DNA of 8,554 nucleotides from Alphaproteobacteria bacterium (lineage in GTDB: Bacteria; Pseudomonadota; Alphaproteobacteria; Sphingomonadales; Emcibacteraceae), in contig NVTJ01000021.1 of NCBI GenBank assembly GCA_002401545.1, positions 20,070-28,623 on the forward strand, in the 5' to 3' direction. How positions within the stretch are numbered: the stretch's first letter is position 1; the number at the start of each line of letters is the position of its first letter. A model generated the notes under the pieces. That model was not told the origin of the DNA. It made no database searches and was given only the letters and a program-made list of their open reading frames with translations. Below, in pieces: positions 1 to 6,669 of this stretch. A program made the translations under genes and the position numbers.

Positions 1-163
1 GGCGGGGTTCTCCCGTATTGTGGACGGGCAGGCCTTGACGGTTACGGAAATTGATGTGCTGGGCAATACATCCGGCGGAAAGCTTAAAAGAATTTCGGTA
101 GACAGCGAAGTTCTGTGGATGATCTGGAGCAATTTTTATCCGGCTACGAAGCTGAGAAATTAG
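1..163 (+). CDS. C-terminal fragment of a DUF3179-like protein (5' end outside window)
   Basis: An open frame enters at base 2 and ends at TAG 161-163, giving the last 53 residues of a protein. The fragment reads from AGFSRIVDGQALTV through a GGKLKRI stretch to LWMIWSNFYPATKLRN at the end. The pattern of an FxRxVDGxxLT strand, a Gly-Gly-x-Leu turn, and a closing W-x-x-W-x-x-F-Y-P-x-T block resembles the C-terminus of DUF3179 proteins (typically FWFAWAAFxPxT). The biochemical role of that family is not established. The stop codon overlaps the stop of the convergent ElyC-like gene by four bases (160-163). The family assignment rests on the final 50 residues only, so it is tentative; that this is a real coding end is more secure, because the frame is open throughout and codon use is normal. 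Confidence 0.5.
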   Translation, partial: AGFSRIVDGQALTVTEIDVLGNTSGGKLKRISVDSEVLWMIWSNFYPATKLRN

Positions 164-957
164 GGTGCCGGGTATAATTCATCACTGTGACCGCTGATGT
201 AATAGGCCAGAAGCCCAACCCATTCATGGACCGCAAAGTCCAGTTCATACAGGTTTCGCCCGGCGTTTGGGCTGCTGATCAGAGAGGTGCGTAACGCGGT
301 ACGGTAGTCAACGGGATAGGGTTGTATATTGATGCCTGCGGTTCTATAGGCTCCCGCTGCGCGGGGCATGTGGAAGGCACTTGTCACCAAAAGCCATTTT
401 CCTGTTTCATTCTTTTTAATAAGTTTTTTCGCTTCGATGGCATTGGTATAAGTATTGTAGGATTGATCATCAAAACGGATGCGGGAGAGGTCAATCCCGG
501 CCTCGGTGAAGAATTTCCGCGCAATGTCCACCTCTGTCAGCATGCCTTCAATGCGACCCCCACCGCAATATATGACGGGCAGGTCGGGGTATGCCCGCGC
601 CAGCTTTGCCGCCTCTATCAATCGTTCTGCGGCCCCGTCCAGATTAACCTGATTACTTTCTGTGCTATAGGTCAGGCGTTCTGCCCCGGCAAGGATGATG
701 ATCCCGCTATAGGGGCCTTGGCTGACATCATTGGTATAAACAGAAAAACGCTTTTCCAAAGGCACCATGAGCCAACCGGTTAAAGGGCCTGCCATGATCA
801 GCGCATAGAGGATCATACAGGTTGTGAGTATGGACAAGCCCGATTTTCGGCGGCCCCGCCAAATGAGGAGGAGACTCACCAGCGTGAAGATAAATATCAG
901 GTTGCTTGGCTGCATGAGCATCCAGAGGGTTCTTGAAATCAGGTTATCCCAGGCCAA
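160..957 (-). CDS. YdcF/ElyC-like DUF218 membrane-anchored protein, TTG start
   Basis: 265 residues, close to the length of E. coli ElyC. Two hydrophobic segments lie near the N-terminus (about residues 18-33 and 41-64), separated by a basic RGRRK loop. A DUF218 domain follows from about residue 83 to 240: a GIIILAGAE strand-loop, a Leu-Asp-Gly-Ala-Ala-Glu-Arg helix start at 106-112, YPDLPVIYCGGG at 123-134, a Tyr-Asn-Thr-Tyr-x-Asn-Ala block at 167-173, and LLVTSAFHMPRA at 189-200, the family hallmark. ElyC in E. coli affects peptidoglycan synthesis and undecaprenyl-phosphate lipid carrier metabolism; applying that here is inference. The first codon is TTG (957-955), chosen because AGGGGG lies five bases upstream and overlaps the stop of the epimerase gene. 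The first Gly-rich loop reads LAGAE rather than the LGGG of many relatives. It is the second gene of a unit with the epimerase. Confidence 0.85.
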   Translation of the reverse strand: MAWDNLISRTLWMLMQPSNLIFIFTLVSLLLIWRGRRKSGLSILTTCMILYALIMAGPLTGWLMVPLEKRFSVYTNDVSQGPYSGIIILAGAERLTYSTESNQVNLDGAAERLIEAAKLARAYPDLPVIYCGGGRIEGMLTEVDIARKFFTEAGIDLSRIRFDDQSYNTYTNAIEAKKLIKKNETGKWLLVTSAFHMPRAAGAYRTAGINIQPYPVDYRTALRTSLISSPNAGRNLYELDFAVHEWVGLLAYYISGHSDELYPAP

Positions 958-962
958 TGATG

Positions 963-968
963 CCCCCT
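963..968 (-). promoter_or_regulatory. Ribosome binding site of the ElyC-like gene, overlapping the upstream stop codon
   Basis: On the minus strand AGGGGG (968 to 963) sits five bases before a TTG codon at 957-955 and shares two bases with the TAG stop (969-967) of the epimerase gene. No ATG lies in the right frame nearby (the next Met codons are residues 13 and 15), so this site decides the TTG start. It suggests that ribosomes finishing the epimerase start the next gene directly. Confidence 0.7.
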
Positions 969-1965
969 AGTTAATGTGATGATATTGCTTATACCAATGG
1001 ATGAATTTTGGAATGCCGTCCTGAATTCTGGTTTTTGGCTCAAAACCCAGGTCATTCTGGATGGCGGTAATATCGGCGGCGGTTGCCGCAACATCCCCCG
1101 GCTGTATGGGCAGCAGGTCCATTTCTGCTTTTTTACCCAGCGCCTCTTCCAGAACCTTGATCATATCCAGCAGCTTTACCGTATTATCATTGCCGATGTT
1201 ATAAATCCGGTGTGGTGCGTTGGAGCCTATGGTATGCAGGGTGCCATCGTCTTTCGGCGGGTTGTCCAGACAGCGGACGATGCCGTCGATTATATCATCA
1301 ATGAAGGTAAAGTCCCGCAGCATATCCCCGTGGTTAAACACCGGGATTGGCTCACCGGCCAGAATTTTTTTGGTGAATATCCACATGGCCATGTCCGGGC
1401 GGCCCCACGGACCATAGACGGTAAAGAACCTGAGGCCGGTTTGCGGCATACGGTACAGATGGGCATAGCTTTGGCTCATCAGTTCGTCAGCCTTTTTGGT
1501 GGCGGCATAGAGGGATACGGGATTATCAACCCGGTCATCCACCGAAAAAGGCATATTTTTGTTGCCGCCGTAAACGGACGAAGAAGAGGCATAAACCAGA
1601 TGTTCGAACCCTGTCAGGTGCCGGCAATACTCGATGATGTTCAAATGCCCGATCAGATTTGTCTGGGCATAGATAAAAGGATTGGTCAGGGAATAGCGGA
1701 CCCCGGCCTGTGCCCCCAGATGAATGACTTTATTGATATTATGCTGATCAAGGGCGGTTTTAAGCGCCTCAAAGTCTGAAAAATCCAGCTTTAGAAAGGT
1801 GAAGGCCGGATTATCTTCAATCTCAGCCAGCCGGGCTTTTTTAAGATTCACATCGTAATAATCATTCAGATTATCAATGCCGATCACCTCTTCACCGCGT
1901 TCAAGAAGAAGTCTTGAAACGTTAAATCCGATAAATCCTGCAGCACCCGTTACGACTATGGCCAT
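967..1965 (-). CDS. NAD-dependent epimerase, probable UDP-glucuronate 4-epimerase
   Basis: 332 residues, full length for an extended SDR sugar-nucleotide epimerase. It would interconvert UDP-glucuronate and UDP-galacturonate in the cytosol, supplying acidic sugar for capsule, LPS or exopolysaccharide. The Rossmann motif GxxGxxG is at residues 7-13 (GAAGFIG), Asp31 ends the second strand for NAD ribose binding, the Ser-rich SSSSVYG block is at 127-133, and the catalytic YxxxK is Tyr153-Lys157. The stretch RFFTVYGPWGRPDMA (179-193) and the NDYYD segment at 34-38 are typical of UDP-glucuronate 4-epimerases rather than GalE. Start: ATG at 1965-1963 with GAGGGA about six bases upstream. The ElyC-like gene begins nine bases after the stop, so the two are probably cotranscribed. 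The substrate cannot be proved from sequence; a related UDP-hexose epimerase or dehydratase is the main alternative. Confidence 0.88.
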   Translation of the reverse strand: MAIVVTGAAGFIGFNVSRLLLERGEEVIGIDNLNDYYDVNLKKARLAEIEDNPAFTFLKLDFSDFEALKTALDQHNINKVIHLGAQAGVRYSLTNPFIYAQTNLIGHLNIIEYCRHLTGFEHLVYASSSSVYGGNKNMPFSVDDRVDNPVSLYAATKKADELMSQSYAHLYRMPQTGLRFFTVYGPWGRPDMAMWIFTKKILAGEPIPVFNHGDMLRDFTFIDDIIDGIVRCLDNPPKDDGTLHTIGSNAPHRIYNIGNDNTVKLLDMIKVLEEALGKKAEMDLLPIQPGDVAATAADITAIQNDLGFEPKTRIQDGIPKFIHWYKQYHHIN

Positions 1966-2012
1966 TTATATCCCTCATCTGTTATGAGTTATCTTCTAGC
2001 GTAATTACCTTG

Positions 2013-2041
2013 TTAAATCCTTAAAATCTTTTTTTTGCCAA
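2013..2041 (-). promoter_or_regulatory. Possible weak promoter for the epimerase-ElyC unit
   Basis: On the minus strand TTGGCA (2041 to 2036) is followed after 17 bases by ATTTAA (2018 to 2013), about 48 bases upstream of the epimerase start. The -35 match is good, the -10 match is poor, and an A8 run lies in the spacer. The call rests on spacing and position only. Confidence 0.25.
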
Positions 2042-2048
2042 ATCATCG

Positions 2049-2077
2049 TTGCAAGTTGACTGGAATCTGCTTATGTT
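2049..2077 (+). promoter_or_regulatory. Promoter of tRNA-Gln (and possibly glcB)
   Basis: TTGCAA (2049-2054) and TATGTT (2072-2077) are separated by exactly 17 bases and followed by a GC-rich CGCGGC discriminator, the type seen at stable-RNA promoters under stringent control. Transcription would start near 2084, leaving a leader of about 25 bases before the tRNA at 2109. TTGACT at 2056-2061 is an alternative -35, but no -10-like hexamer lies at the right distance from it. Confidence 0.55.
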
Positions 2078-2108
2078 CGCGGCATCTTTCAGATATTGAC
2101 ATGTCTGA

Positions 2109-2183
2109 TGGGGTGTAGCCAAGCGGTAAGGCAACGGGTTTTGATCCCGTCATGCGCAGGTTCGAATCCTGCCACCCCAACCA
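2109..2183 (+). tRNA. tRNA-Gln (anticodon UUG), CCA encoded
   Basis: The cloverleaf folds completely. Acceptor stem TGGGGTG (2109-2115) pairs with CACCCCA (2173-2179). The D stem is GCC/GGC (2118-2120, 2130-2132). The anticodon stem is ACGGG/CCCGT (2134-2138, 2146-2150) around loop TTTTGAT, with anticodon TTG at 2141-2143. The T stem is GCAGG/CCTGC around TTCGAAT (2161-2167). Discriminator A2180 is followed by an encoded CCA at 2181-2183. The weak U1-A72 first pair is a known identity feature of bacterial tRNA-Gln recognised by glutaminyl-tRNA synthetase or the mischarging GluRS. It reads CAA and, by wobble, CAG. The malate synthase start is only 31 bases beyond the CCA end. Confidence 0.97.
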
Positions 2184-2214
2184 ACCAACCCTGAATATCA
2201 ACAGGTCCAAATAT

Positions 2215-4371
2215 ATGCCCAAATATATTTCCATTGGAAATTTACAGGTTTCCGCTGTCCTTCACGACCTGATCAAGAATGATGTTTTGCCTGGAACCGG
2301 TATTTCTGAAGGGCAATTCTGGTCCGGGCTGGAAGATATTGTCAATGATCTTGCGCCAAAAAATAAAGCGTTACTGGCAAAGCGTGACGCAATTCAGGCC
2401 CGGCTTGATGATTGGTATCAGACCCGGAATCCTGACATGGCGGCCTATAAAGGCTTCCTGAGCGAGATTGGTTATCTGGTGCCGGAAGGTGGTGATTTTC
2501 ATATCACGACGGACAATGTGGATCCTGAAATAGCACAAGTTGCCGGGCCGCAATTGGTGGTGCCGGTCATGAATGCCCGCTTTGCCCTTAATGCGGCCAA
2601 CGCCCGCTGGGGCAGTCTCTATGATGCGCTTTACGGCACCAATGTGATCGCTGAGAAAGATGGTCTGGCAAAGGGGGCAGGTTATAATCCGGTTCGCGGG
2701 GCTGAGGTGATCAAACAGGCGGCAGAATTCCTTGATATGGCCGCGCCGCTCACGCGGGGCTGCCACGGGGATGTTACCTCCTATGACGTGGAGTCCGGCG
2801 CACTGAAAATGACCTTGAAAGACGGCAGCGTGACCACATTGGCTGATCCTGCACAGTTGGTCGGCCATATTGGTGCTTCTTCCCTATTGCTATGTCACAA
2901 TGGTCTGCATATGGATATTCAGATCGACCCGGATCATCATATTGGGTCACAGTCACCCGCCGGAGTTAAGGACGTTATTCTCGAATCTGCCCTCACCACC
3001 ATTCAGGACTGCGAGGATTCCGTTGCTGCCGTTGATGCCGGGGACAAAGTCATTGCTTACCGCAACTGGCTGGGTCTTATGAAGGGGGATCTTGCGGACA
3101 GTTTTGACAAGGGCAGCCAGACAGTCAGGCGGACATTGAACCCGGACCGGACCTATACCGCCCCGGATGGCGGCATGATAACAGTGAAAGGCCGCAGTCT
3201 GTTACTGATCCGCAATGTGGGCCATCTGATGACCACAAACGCGGTTCTGGACAAGAACGGCTTTGAGATTCCCGAAGGCATATTGGACGCGATGGTTACC
3301 ACGGCCTGCGCCATTCATGACTTCACCAAAAAAGGTGTCAATGCCAACAGCCGCAAGGGCAATATCTATATTGTGAAGCCGAAAATGCACGGGCCGGAAG
3401 AAGCCGCCTTCACTAACGAACTATTTGACCGGGTGGAAGATGCTCTCGGTTTGCCGCGCCATACCATGAAGGTGGGGGTGATGGACGAGGAACGCCGCAC
3501 CACGGTCAACCTGAAAGAATGTATCCGGGCGGTATCTGGTCGTCTGGCCTTTATCAATACCGGGTTTCTGGACCGGACCGGCGATGAAATTCACACCAGT
3601 ATGGAAGCTGGTCCCTTTCTGCCCAAGGAAGACATCAAGGCAGAGGACTGGATTGCGGCTTATGAAGACTGGAATGTGGATATCGGGCTTGAATGTGGCC
3701 TAAAGGGCCGCGCCCAGATTGGCAAGGGTATGTGGCCAAAACCTGATGAAATGGCCCAGATGATGGCAACTAAAATTGCTCATCCACAGGCCGGAGCCAA
3801 CTGCGCATGGGTGCCGTCACCCACGGCAGCAACCCTTCATGCCATGCATTATCATATGGTCAATGTTGTGTCCTGTCAGGAACAACTGGTCAGGCGGGGT
3901 CGGGCCAGCCTGGATGATATTCTGACCATTCCCCTGCTTGGGGACAGAAAACTCGCTGATGAAGAAATTCAGGCTGAACTGGACAATAATGCCCAGGGCA
4001 TTCTGGGTTATGTGGTGCGTTGGATTAATCAGGGCGTGGGATGCTCCAAGGTGCCGGACATTAATGATGTGGGGCTGATGGAGGACCGGGCCACGCTGCG
4101 CATTTCCAGCCAGCATATGGCCAATTGGTTGCATCATGGCATATGTGACAAGGCGCAGGTTATGGAGACCATGAAACGTATGGCTGCCATTGTTGATCAT
4201 CAGAATGCGGCGGACCCGGATTACCGTAATATGGCGCCGGATTTTGAAAACAGCATTGCTTTTAAGGCGGCCTGTGATCTGGTGTTCAAGGGCCGTATGC
4301 AGCCCAATGGCTATACGGAGCCACTACTGCACGCCCACCGGATTACGGCGAAAGCTATATATAATTCCTGA
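2215..4371 (+). CDS. glcB: Malate synthase G
   Basis: 718 residues, against 723 in E. coli GlcB. It condenses glyoxylate and acetyl-CoA to malate in the cytosol, with Mg2+, completing the glyoxylate shunt or glycolate use. Recognisable blocks: PGTG near the N-terminus, ARWGSLYDALYG, NGLHMDIQID, DCEDSVAAVDA, RNVGHLMT with the active-site Arg333, MDEERRT with Mg ligand Glu425, FLDRTGDEIHT with Mg ligand Asp453 (the same 28-residue gap as E. coli E427/D455), WVPSPTAATLHA, QGVGCSKVPDI with Cys610, LMEDRATLRISSQHMANWL with catalytic Asp624, and QPNGYTEPLLHA near the end. The frame is open back into the tRNA, but ATG 2215 is the start: it aligns with the family N-terminus and has AGGT eight bases upstream. 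No promoter is visible between tRNA-Gln and this gene. It converges on the acetyltransferase gene with a 26-base gap. Confidence 0.97.
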   Translation: MPKYISIGNLQVSAVLHDLIKNDVLPGTGISEGQFWSGLEDIVNDLAPKNKALLAKRDAIQARLDDWYQTRNPDMAAYKGFLSEIGYLVPEGGDFHITTDNVDPEIAQVAGPQLVVPVMNARFALNAANARWGSLYDALYGTNVIAEKDGLAKGAGYNPVRGAEVIKQAAEFLDMAAPLTRGCHGDVTSYDVESGALKMTLKDGSVTTLADPAQLVGHIGASSLLLCHNGLHMDIQIDPDHHIGSQSPAGVKDVILESALTTIQDCEDSVAAVDAGDKVIAYRNWLGLMKGDLADSFDKGSQTVRRTLNPDRTYTAPDGGMITVKGRSLLLIRNVGHLMTTNAVLDKNGFEIPEGILDAMVTTACAIHDFTKKGVNANSRKGNIYIVKPKMHGPEEAAFTNELFDRVEDALGLPRHTMKVGVMDEERRTTVNLKECIRAVSGRLAFINTGFLDRTGDEIHTSMEAGPFLPKEDIKAEDWIAAYEDWNVDIGLECGLKGRAQIGKGMWPKPDEMAQMMATKIAHPQAGANCAWVPSPTAATLHAMHYHMVNVVSCQEQLVRRGRASLDDILTIPLLGDRKLADEEIQAELDNNAQGILGYVVRWINQGVGCSKVPDINDVGLMEDRATLRISSQHMANWLHHGICDKAQVMETMKRMAAIVDHQNAADPDYRNMAPDFENSIAFKAACDLVFKGRMQPNGYTEPLLHAHRITAKAIYNS

Positions 4372-4397
4372 TGGTGATTGCGGGGTCGTATCCGGCT

Positions 4398-5198
4398 TTA
4401 TAATGAAATGAGTTTGTCAGTTAGGGCGGATATTTCCTTATCTATATTTCTGATATCCGTCACCAGAGCTTTTCCATGTTCCGGCGATAATTCCAATACC
4501 AGCCGCAGAATATTCATCCAGTTTAAATTATTTCGCGCTCTGGCGGCTTCAATCTCATCAAGAGGGTGCTTCTTTTTGTCTGGATTATCTTTATTCCACT
4601 CAATGGTTATGGAAAATTTATTGAATAGTTTGTTGTATTTCTCAAAAATCTGATCTTTACCATTATCCCAGTCTTTTTTTGTAAGACCCAGAAGATGAAC
4701 CCCAACATATTTTCCTTCCTTTAGGATATTGGATTTTCTGAATCCCTCATCCTGAAACAGAAACTTCTTGTGCAGTTTGACAACGGCTTTATTGCCCTCA
4801 ATAACTTCACAATTTAATTTCTGGAGGCCCAGTGAAGCGAAAATAAAATTAATAAACGAATATTCAATCACAGAGCCAAGACCGCCTCTTGCATTCTGGG
4901 TTAAATAATAGGCCCAGTCGGCTTTCTTGTTAATCGTGTCAATTGCACTGACATTGGCCACCCCGAGGGGACATTGATCTTCATTCATGATAACAAAAAC
5001 GATTTGGCTCTTGTCTGTTTTAATTTTGTTAATCCAGCCTAAATGTTCATTGAGTTTAATGATATGATCCATAAACATCCACTTGCGAACATTATCTTCA
5101 TTCCGGATTTCACGTATTTTTAATTGTGATTCTGTTGTTATGAAAGCTAACGGGACCAATTTAATTTCCCGGGTTCTTTTTCCGTTCTGTTCTGTCAT
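4398..5198 (-). CDS. PseH-like GNAT N-acetyltransferase with C-terminal extension
   Basis: 266 residues. Residues about 13-178 form a GNAT fold like PseH, which N-acetylates UDP-4-amino-4,6-dideoxy-AltNAc on the route to pseudaminic acid, used for flagellin or surface glycosylation. Seen: the family-like opening RNEDNVRKWMFMDHII (32-47) and LNEHLGWI; a beta-4 strand with PLGVANVSAID; the acetyl-CoA loop ARGGLGS at 103-109; LGLQKLNCEVIEGNKAVVKLHKKF (123-146), the usual GNAT motif B. Beyond about residue 187 an 80-residue, charged, mostly helical extension (EIEAARARNNLNWMN and on to the end) is not part of a standard PseH. GC is about 37% (hand count, 4501-5160) versus 52-55% in neighbours, suggesting transfer or relaxed composition. 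ATG 5198-5196 has AGGAGA about six bases upstream. No other pse gene is in the window, so the exact substrate is inferred; another amino-sugar acetyltransferase is possible. Confidence 0.78.
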   Translation of the reverse strand: MTEQNGKRTREIKLVPLAFITTESQLKIREIRNEDNVRKWMFMDHIIKLNEHLGWINKIKTDKSQIVFVIMNEDQCPLGVANVSAIDTINKKADWAYYLTQNARGGLGSVIEYSFINFIFASLGLQKLNCEVIEGNKAVVKLHKKFLFQDEGFRKSNILKEGKYVGVHLLGLTKKDWDNGKDQIFEKYNKLFNKFSITIEWNKDNPDKKKHPLDEIEAARARNNLNWMNILRLVLELSPEHGKALVTDIRNIDKEISALTDKLISL

Positions 5199-5239
5199 GA
5201 CGTATCTCCTGAAACCGGTTAATTACGGGCAATTCTATG

Positions 5240-5252
5240 CAAGACAATCTTG
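5240..5252. repeat. Short inverted repeat upstream of the acetyltransferase gene
   Basis: CAAGA-CAA-TCTTG forms a 5-base inverted repeat with a 3-base centre, 42 bases upstream of the acetyltransferase start, in the 106-base gap after pmbA. It has no T run, so it does not look like an intrinsic terminator. It could be a small operator or chance. Confidence 0.25.
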
Positions 5253-5304
5253 TTAAGGCGCGGCAAATATACTGACGCAGAACGCCCCTGTTGGCAAGTC
5301 TGTT

Positions 5305-6669
5305 TCAGGCACCGGCAATCATCATGCCGTCAACGCGCAATGTGGGGGCATCGGTGCCGTATTTAATCTCCAGGTCATCGGCGGCGGTCATATTCAGGAA
5401 CATGGATTTCAGATTGCCGGCAATGGTCACTTCATTGACCGGGTAAGTAATCTTTCCGTTCTCAATCCAGAAGCCGCCCGCACCCCGGCTATAGTCACCG
5501 GTAATGCCGTTCACCCCCATGCCGATCAGGTCGGTGATATAAAAGCCTGATTTTATATCTGCCATAAGTTCTTCAGGGGAAAGACCGCCGTTCGCCATAA
5601 ACAGATTGGTCGATGATGGTGACGGCGGTGACGAAGTTCCCCGGCTTGCCCGCCCGTTGCTGACAAGCCCCAACTGCCGGGCACTGGCACTGTCCAATGT
5701 CCAGCACCGCAATATGCCATCCTCTATGATGCTTAAGCTGTCATTGCAGCACCCTTCGCCGTCAAAGGGTTTGGACGACGGCCCCCTCAGGATATGGGGA
5801 TCATCATTCACGGAAATTCCCTTGCTGAAAATTTGTTCTCCCATCCGCTCCTTCAGGAAGCTGGTGCCGCGTGCGATGGCCTGACCATTGATCGCCCCGG
5901 CCAGATGGCCCAGCAGGGTACGGGAGACACGGGGGTCAAATATGATCGGCACCTGACAGGTTTTTGCCTTGCGCGGGCCCAGACGGCGCAGGGTTTTTGT
6001 CGCGGCTTCCTGCCCAATGGCGGCGGGATCGCGCAGGTCGGAAAAATGCCGTTTGGAGGAATAGGCATAATCCCGTTCCATGGTGGCGTCTGCTCCGGCG
6101 ATAACGGAGATGCTTAAGGAAAAATGGCTGGAGCGATAGCTTTGGGCGAACCCGTTTGAATTTGCGGTGGCGATCAGTCCCTGACTTGCGCTGGCACTGG
6201 CGCCCTCGGAATTGGTGATGCCACTAACCCCAAGGGCAACATCCTCAATGCTTCGGGCAAGCTCTTTTAGCTCATCGGCGGATTTTTCCGTATCATCATA
6301 AAGGTCCAGTTCTGGAATGTTAGAGGTTTTTAGGGCCAACAGACCCGGGTCAGCCAGTCCCGCGTAGGGGTCTTCGGGTGCGTTTCTCGCCATATCCATG
6401 GCCCGTTCAACCAGCAGGTCAAGGGTGCTGTTGCTGATGTCACTGGACGAGACAATGGCCTGTTTTCTACCCATAAAAACCCGCAGGCCAAGGTCGGCGC
6501 TTTCCGAGCGTTCCACATCTTCCAGCTTGCCCAGCCGCCAGGAAACCGATTGTGACTGACCGGAATAAATAATCCCGTCGCAGGCATCGGCTCCGGCTCT
6601 GGTTGCGGTCCGGATCAGATAATCCAGCTTTTCCAGATATTGTTCACTCAGGTCTTTTTTATTTGTCAT
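5305..6669 (-). CDS. pmbA: PmbA/TldE-type metalloprotease-family protein
   Basis: 454 residues, the normal length for PmbA (TldE). In E. coli it pairs with TldD in a cytosolic heterodimer that trims the microcin B17 leader and degrades unfolded peptides such as CcdA; TldD carries the zinc site and TldE does not. Consistent with TldE, no HExxxH motif is present. Seen: SVSWRLGKLEDVERSES (41-57), GLRVFMGRKQAIVSSSDIS (61-79), NGFAQSYRSSHFSLS (172-186), the KPFDGEG loop (300-306), and the signature GMGVNGITGDYSRGAGGFWIENGK (383-406) followed by PVNEVTIAGNL. Start: ATG 6669-6667, inside the last codons of ubiD, an 11-base overlap; the ribosome site is weak (GGAAAAACG), which fits translational coupling. 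TldD is not in the window. The next gene downstream is the acetyltransferase after 106 bases; no intrinsic terminator is visible between them. Confidence 0.92.
   Translation of the reverse strand: MTNKKDLSEQYLEKLDYLIRTATRAGADACDGIIYSGQSQSVSWRLGKLEDVERSESADLGLRVFMGRKQAIVSSSDISNSTLDLLVERAMDMARNAPEDPYAGLADPGLLALKTSNIPELDLYDDTEKSADELKELARSIEDVALGVSGITNSEGASASASQGLIATANSNGFAQSYRSSHFSLSISVIAGADATMERDYAYSSKRHFSDLRDPAAIGQEAATKTLRRLGPRKAKTCQVPIIFDPRVSRTLLGHLAGAINGQAIARGTSFLKERMGEQIFSKGISVNDDPHILRGPSSKPFDGEGCCNDSLSIIEDGILRCWTLDSASARQLGLVSNGRASRGTSSPPSPSSTNLFMANGGLSPEELMADIKSGFYITDLIGMGVNGITGDYSRGAGGFWIENGKITYPVNEVTIAGNLKSMFLNMTAADDLEIKYGTDAPTLRVDGMMIAGA

Noticed and set aside
976..1779. Long + strand open frame of 267 codons opposite the epimerase gene
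   Set aside because: It is the antisense shadow of a gene with clear SDR motifs, and its own product shows no family features.
2180..2190. CCAA-type short tandem repeat after the tRNA, considered as an attachment site remnant
   Set aside because: It is mostly the tRNA CCA end plus a few bases; no integrase, second copy or mobile gene is present.
2152..2214. A longer glcB reading frame starting inside the tRNA gene
   Set aside because: The extra 21 residues are a translation of the tRNA T arm and the spacer; the family N-terminus and a ribosome site support ATG 2215.
2371..2868. Minus-strand open frame of 165 codons opposite glcB
   Set aside because: It lies wholly antisense to conserved malate synthase sequence and has a composition typical of a shadow frame.
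4427..4459. Inverted repeat CGGATAT...ATATCCG considered as a terminator for glcB
   Set aside because: The loop is 19 bases, no T run follows, and it lies within the acetyltransferase coding end; probably chance.
5199..5304. Small gene or terminator in the gap between pmbA and the acetyltransferase
   Set aside because: No open frame with a ribosome site and no hairpin followed by a T run on the minus strand.
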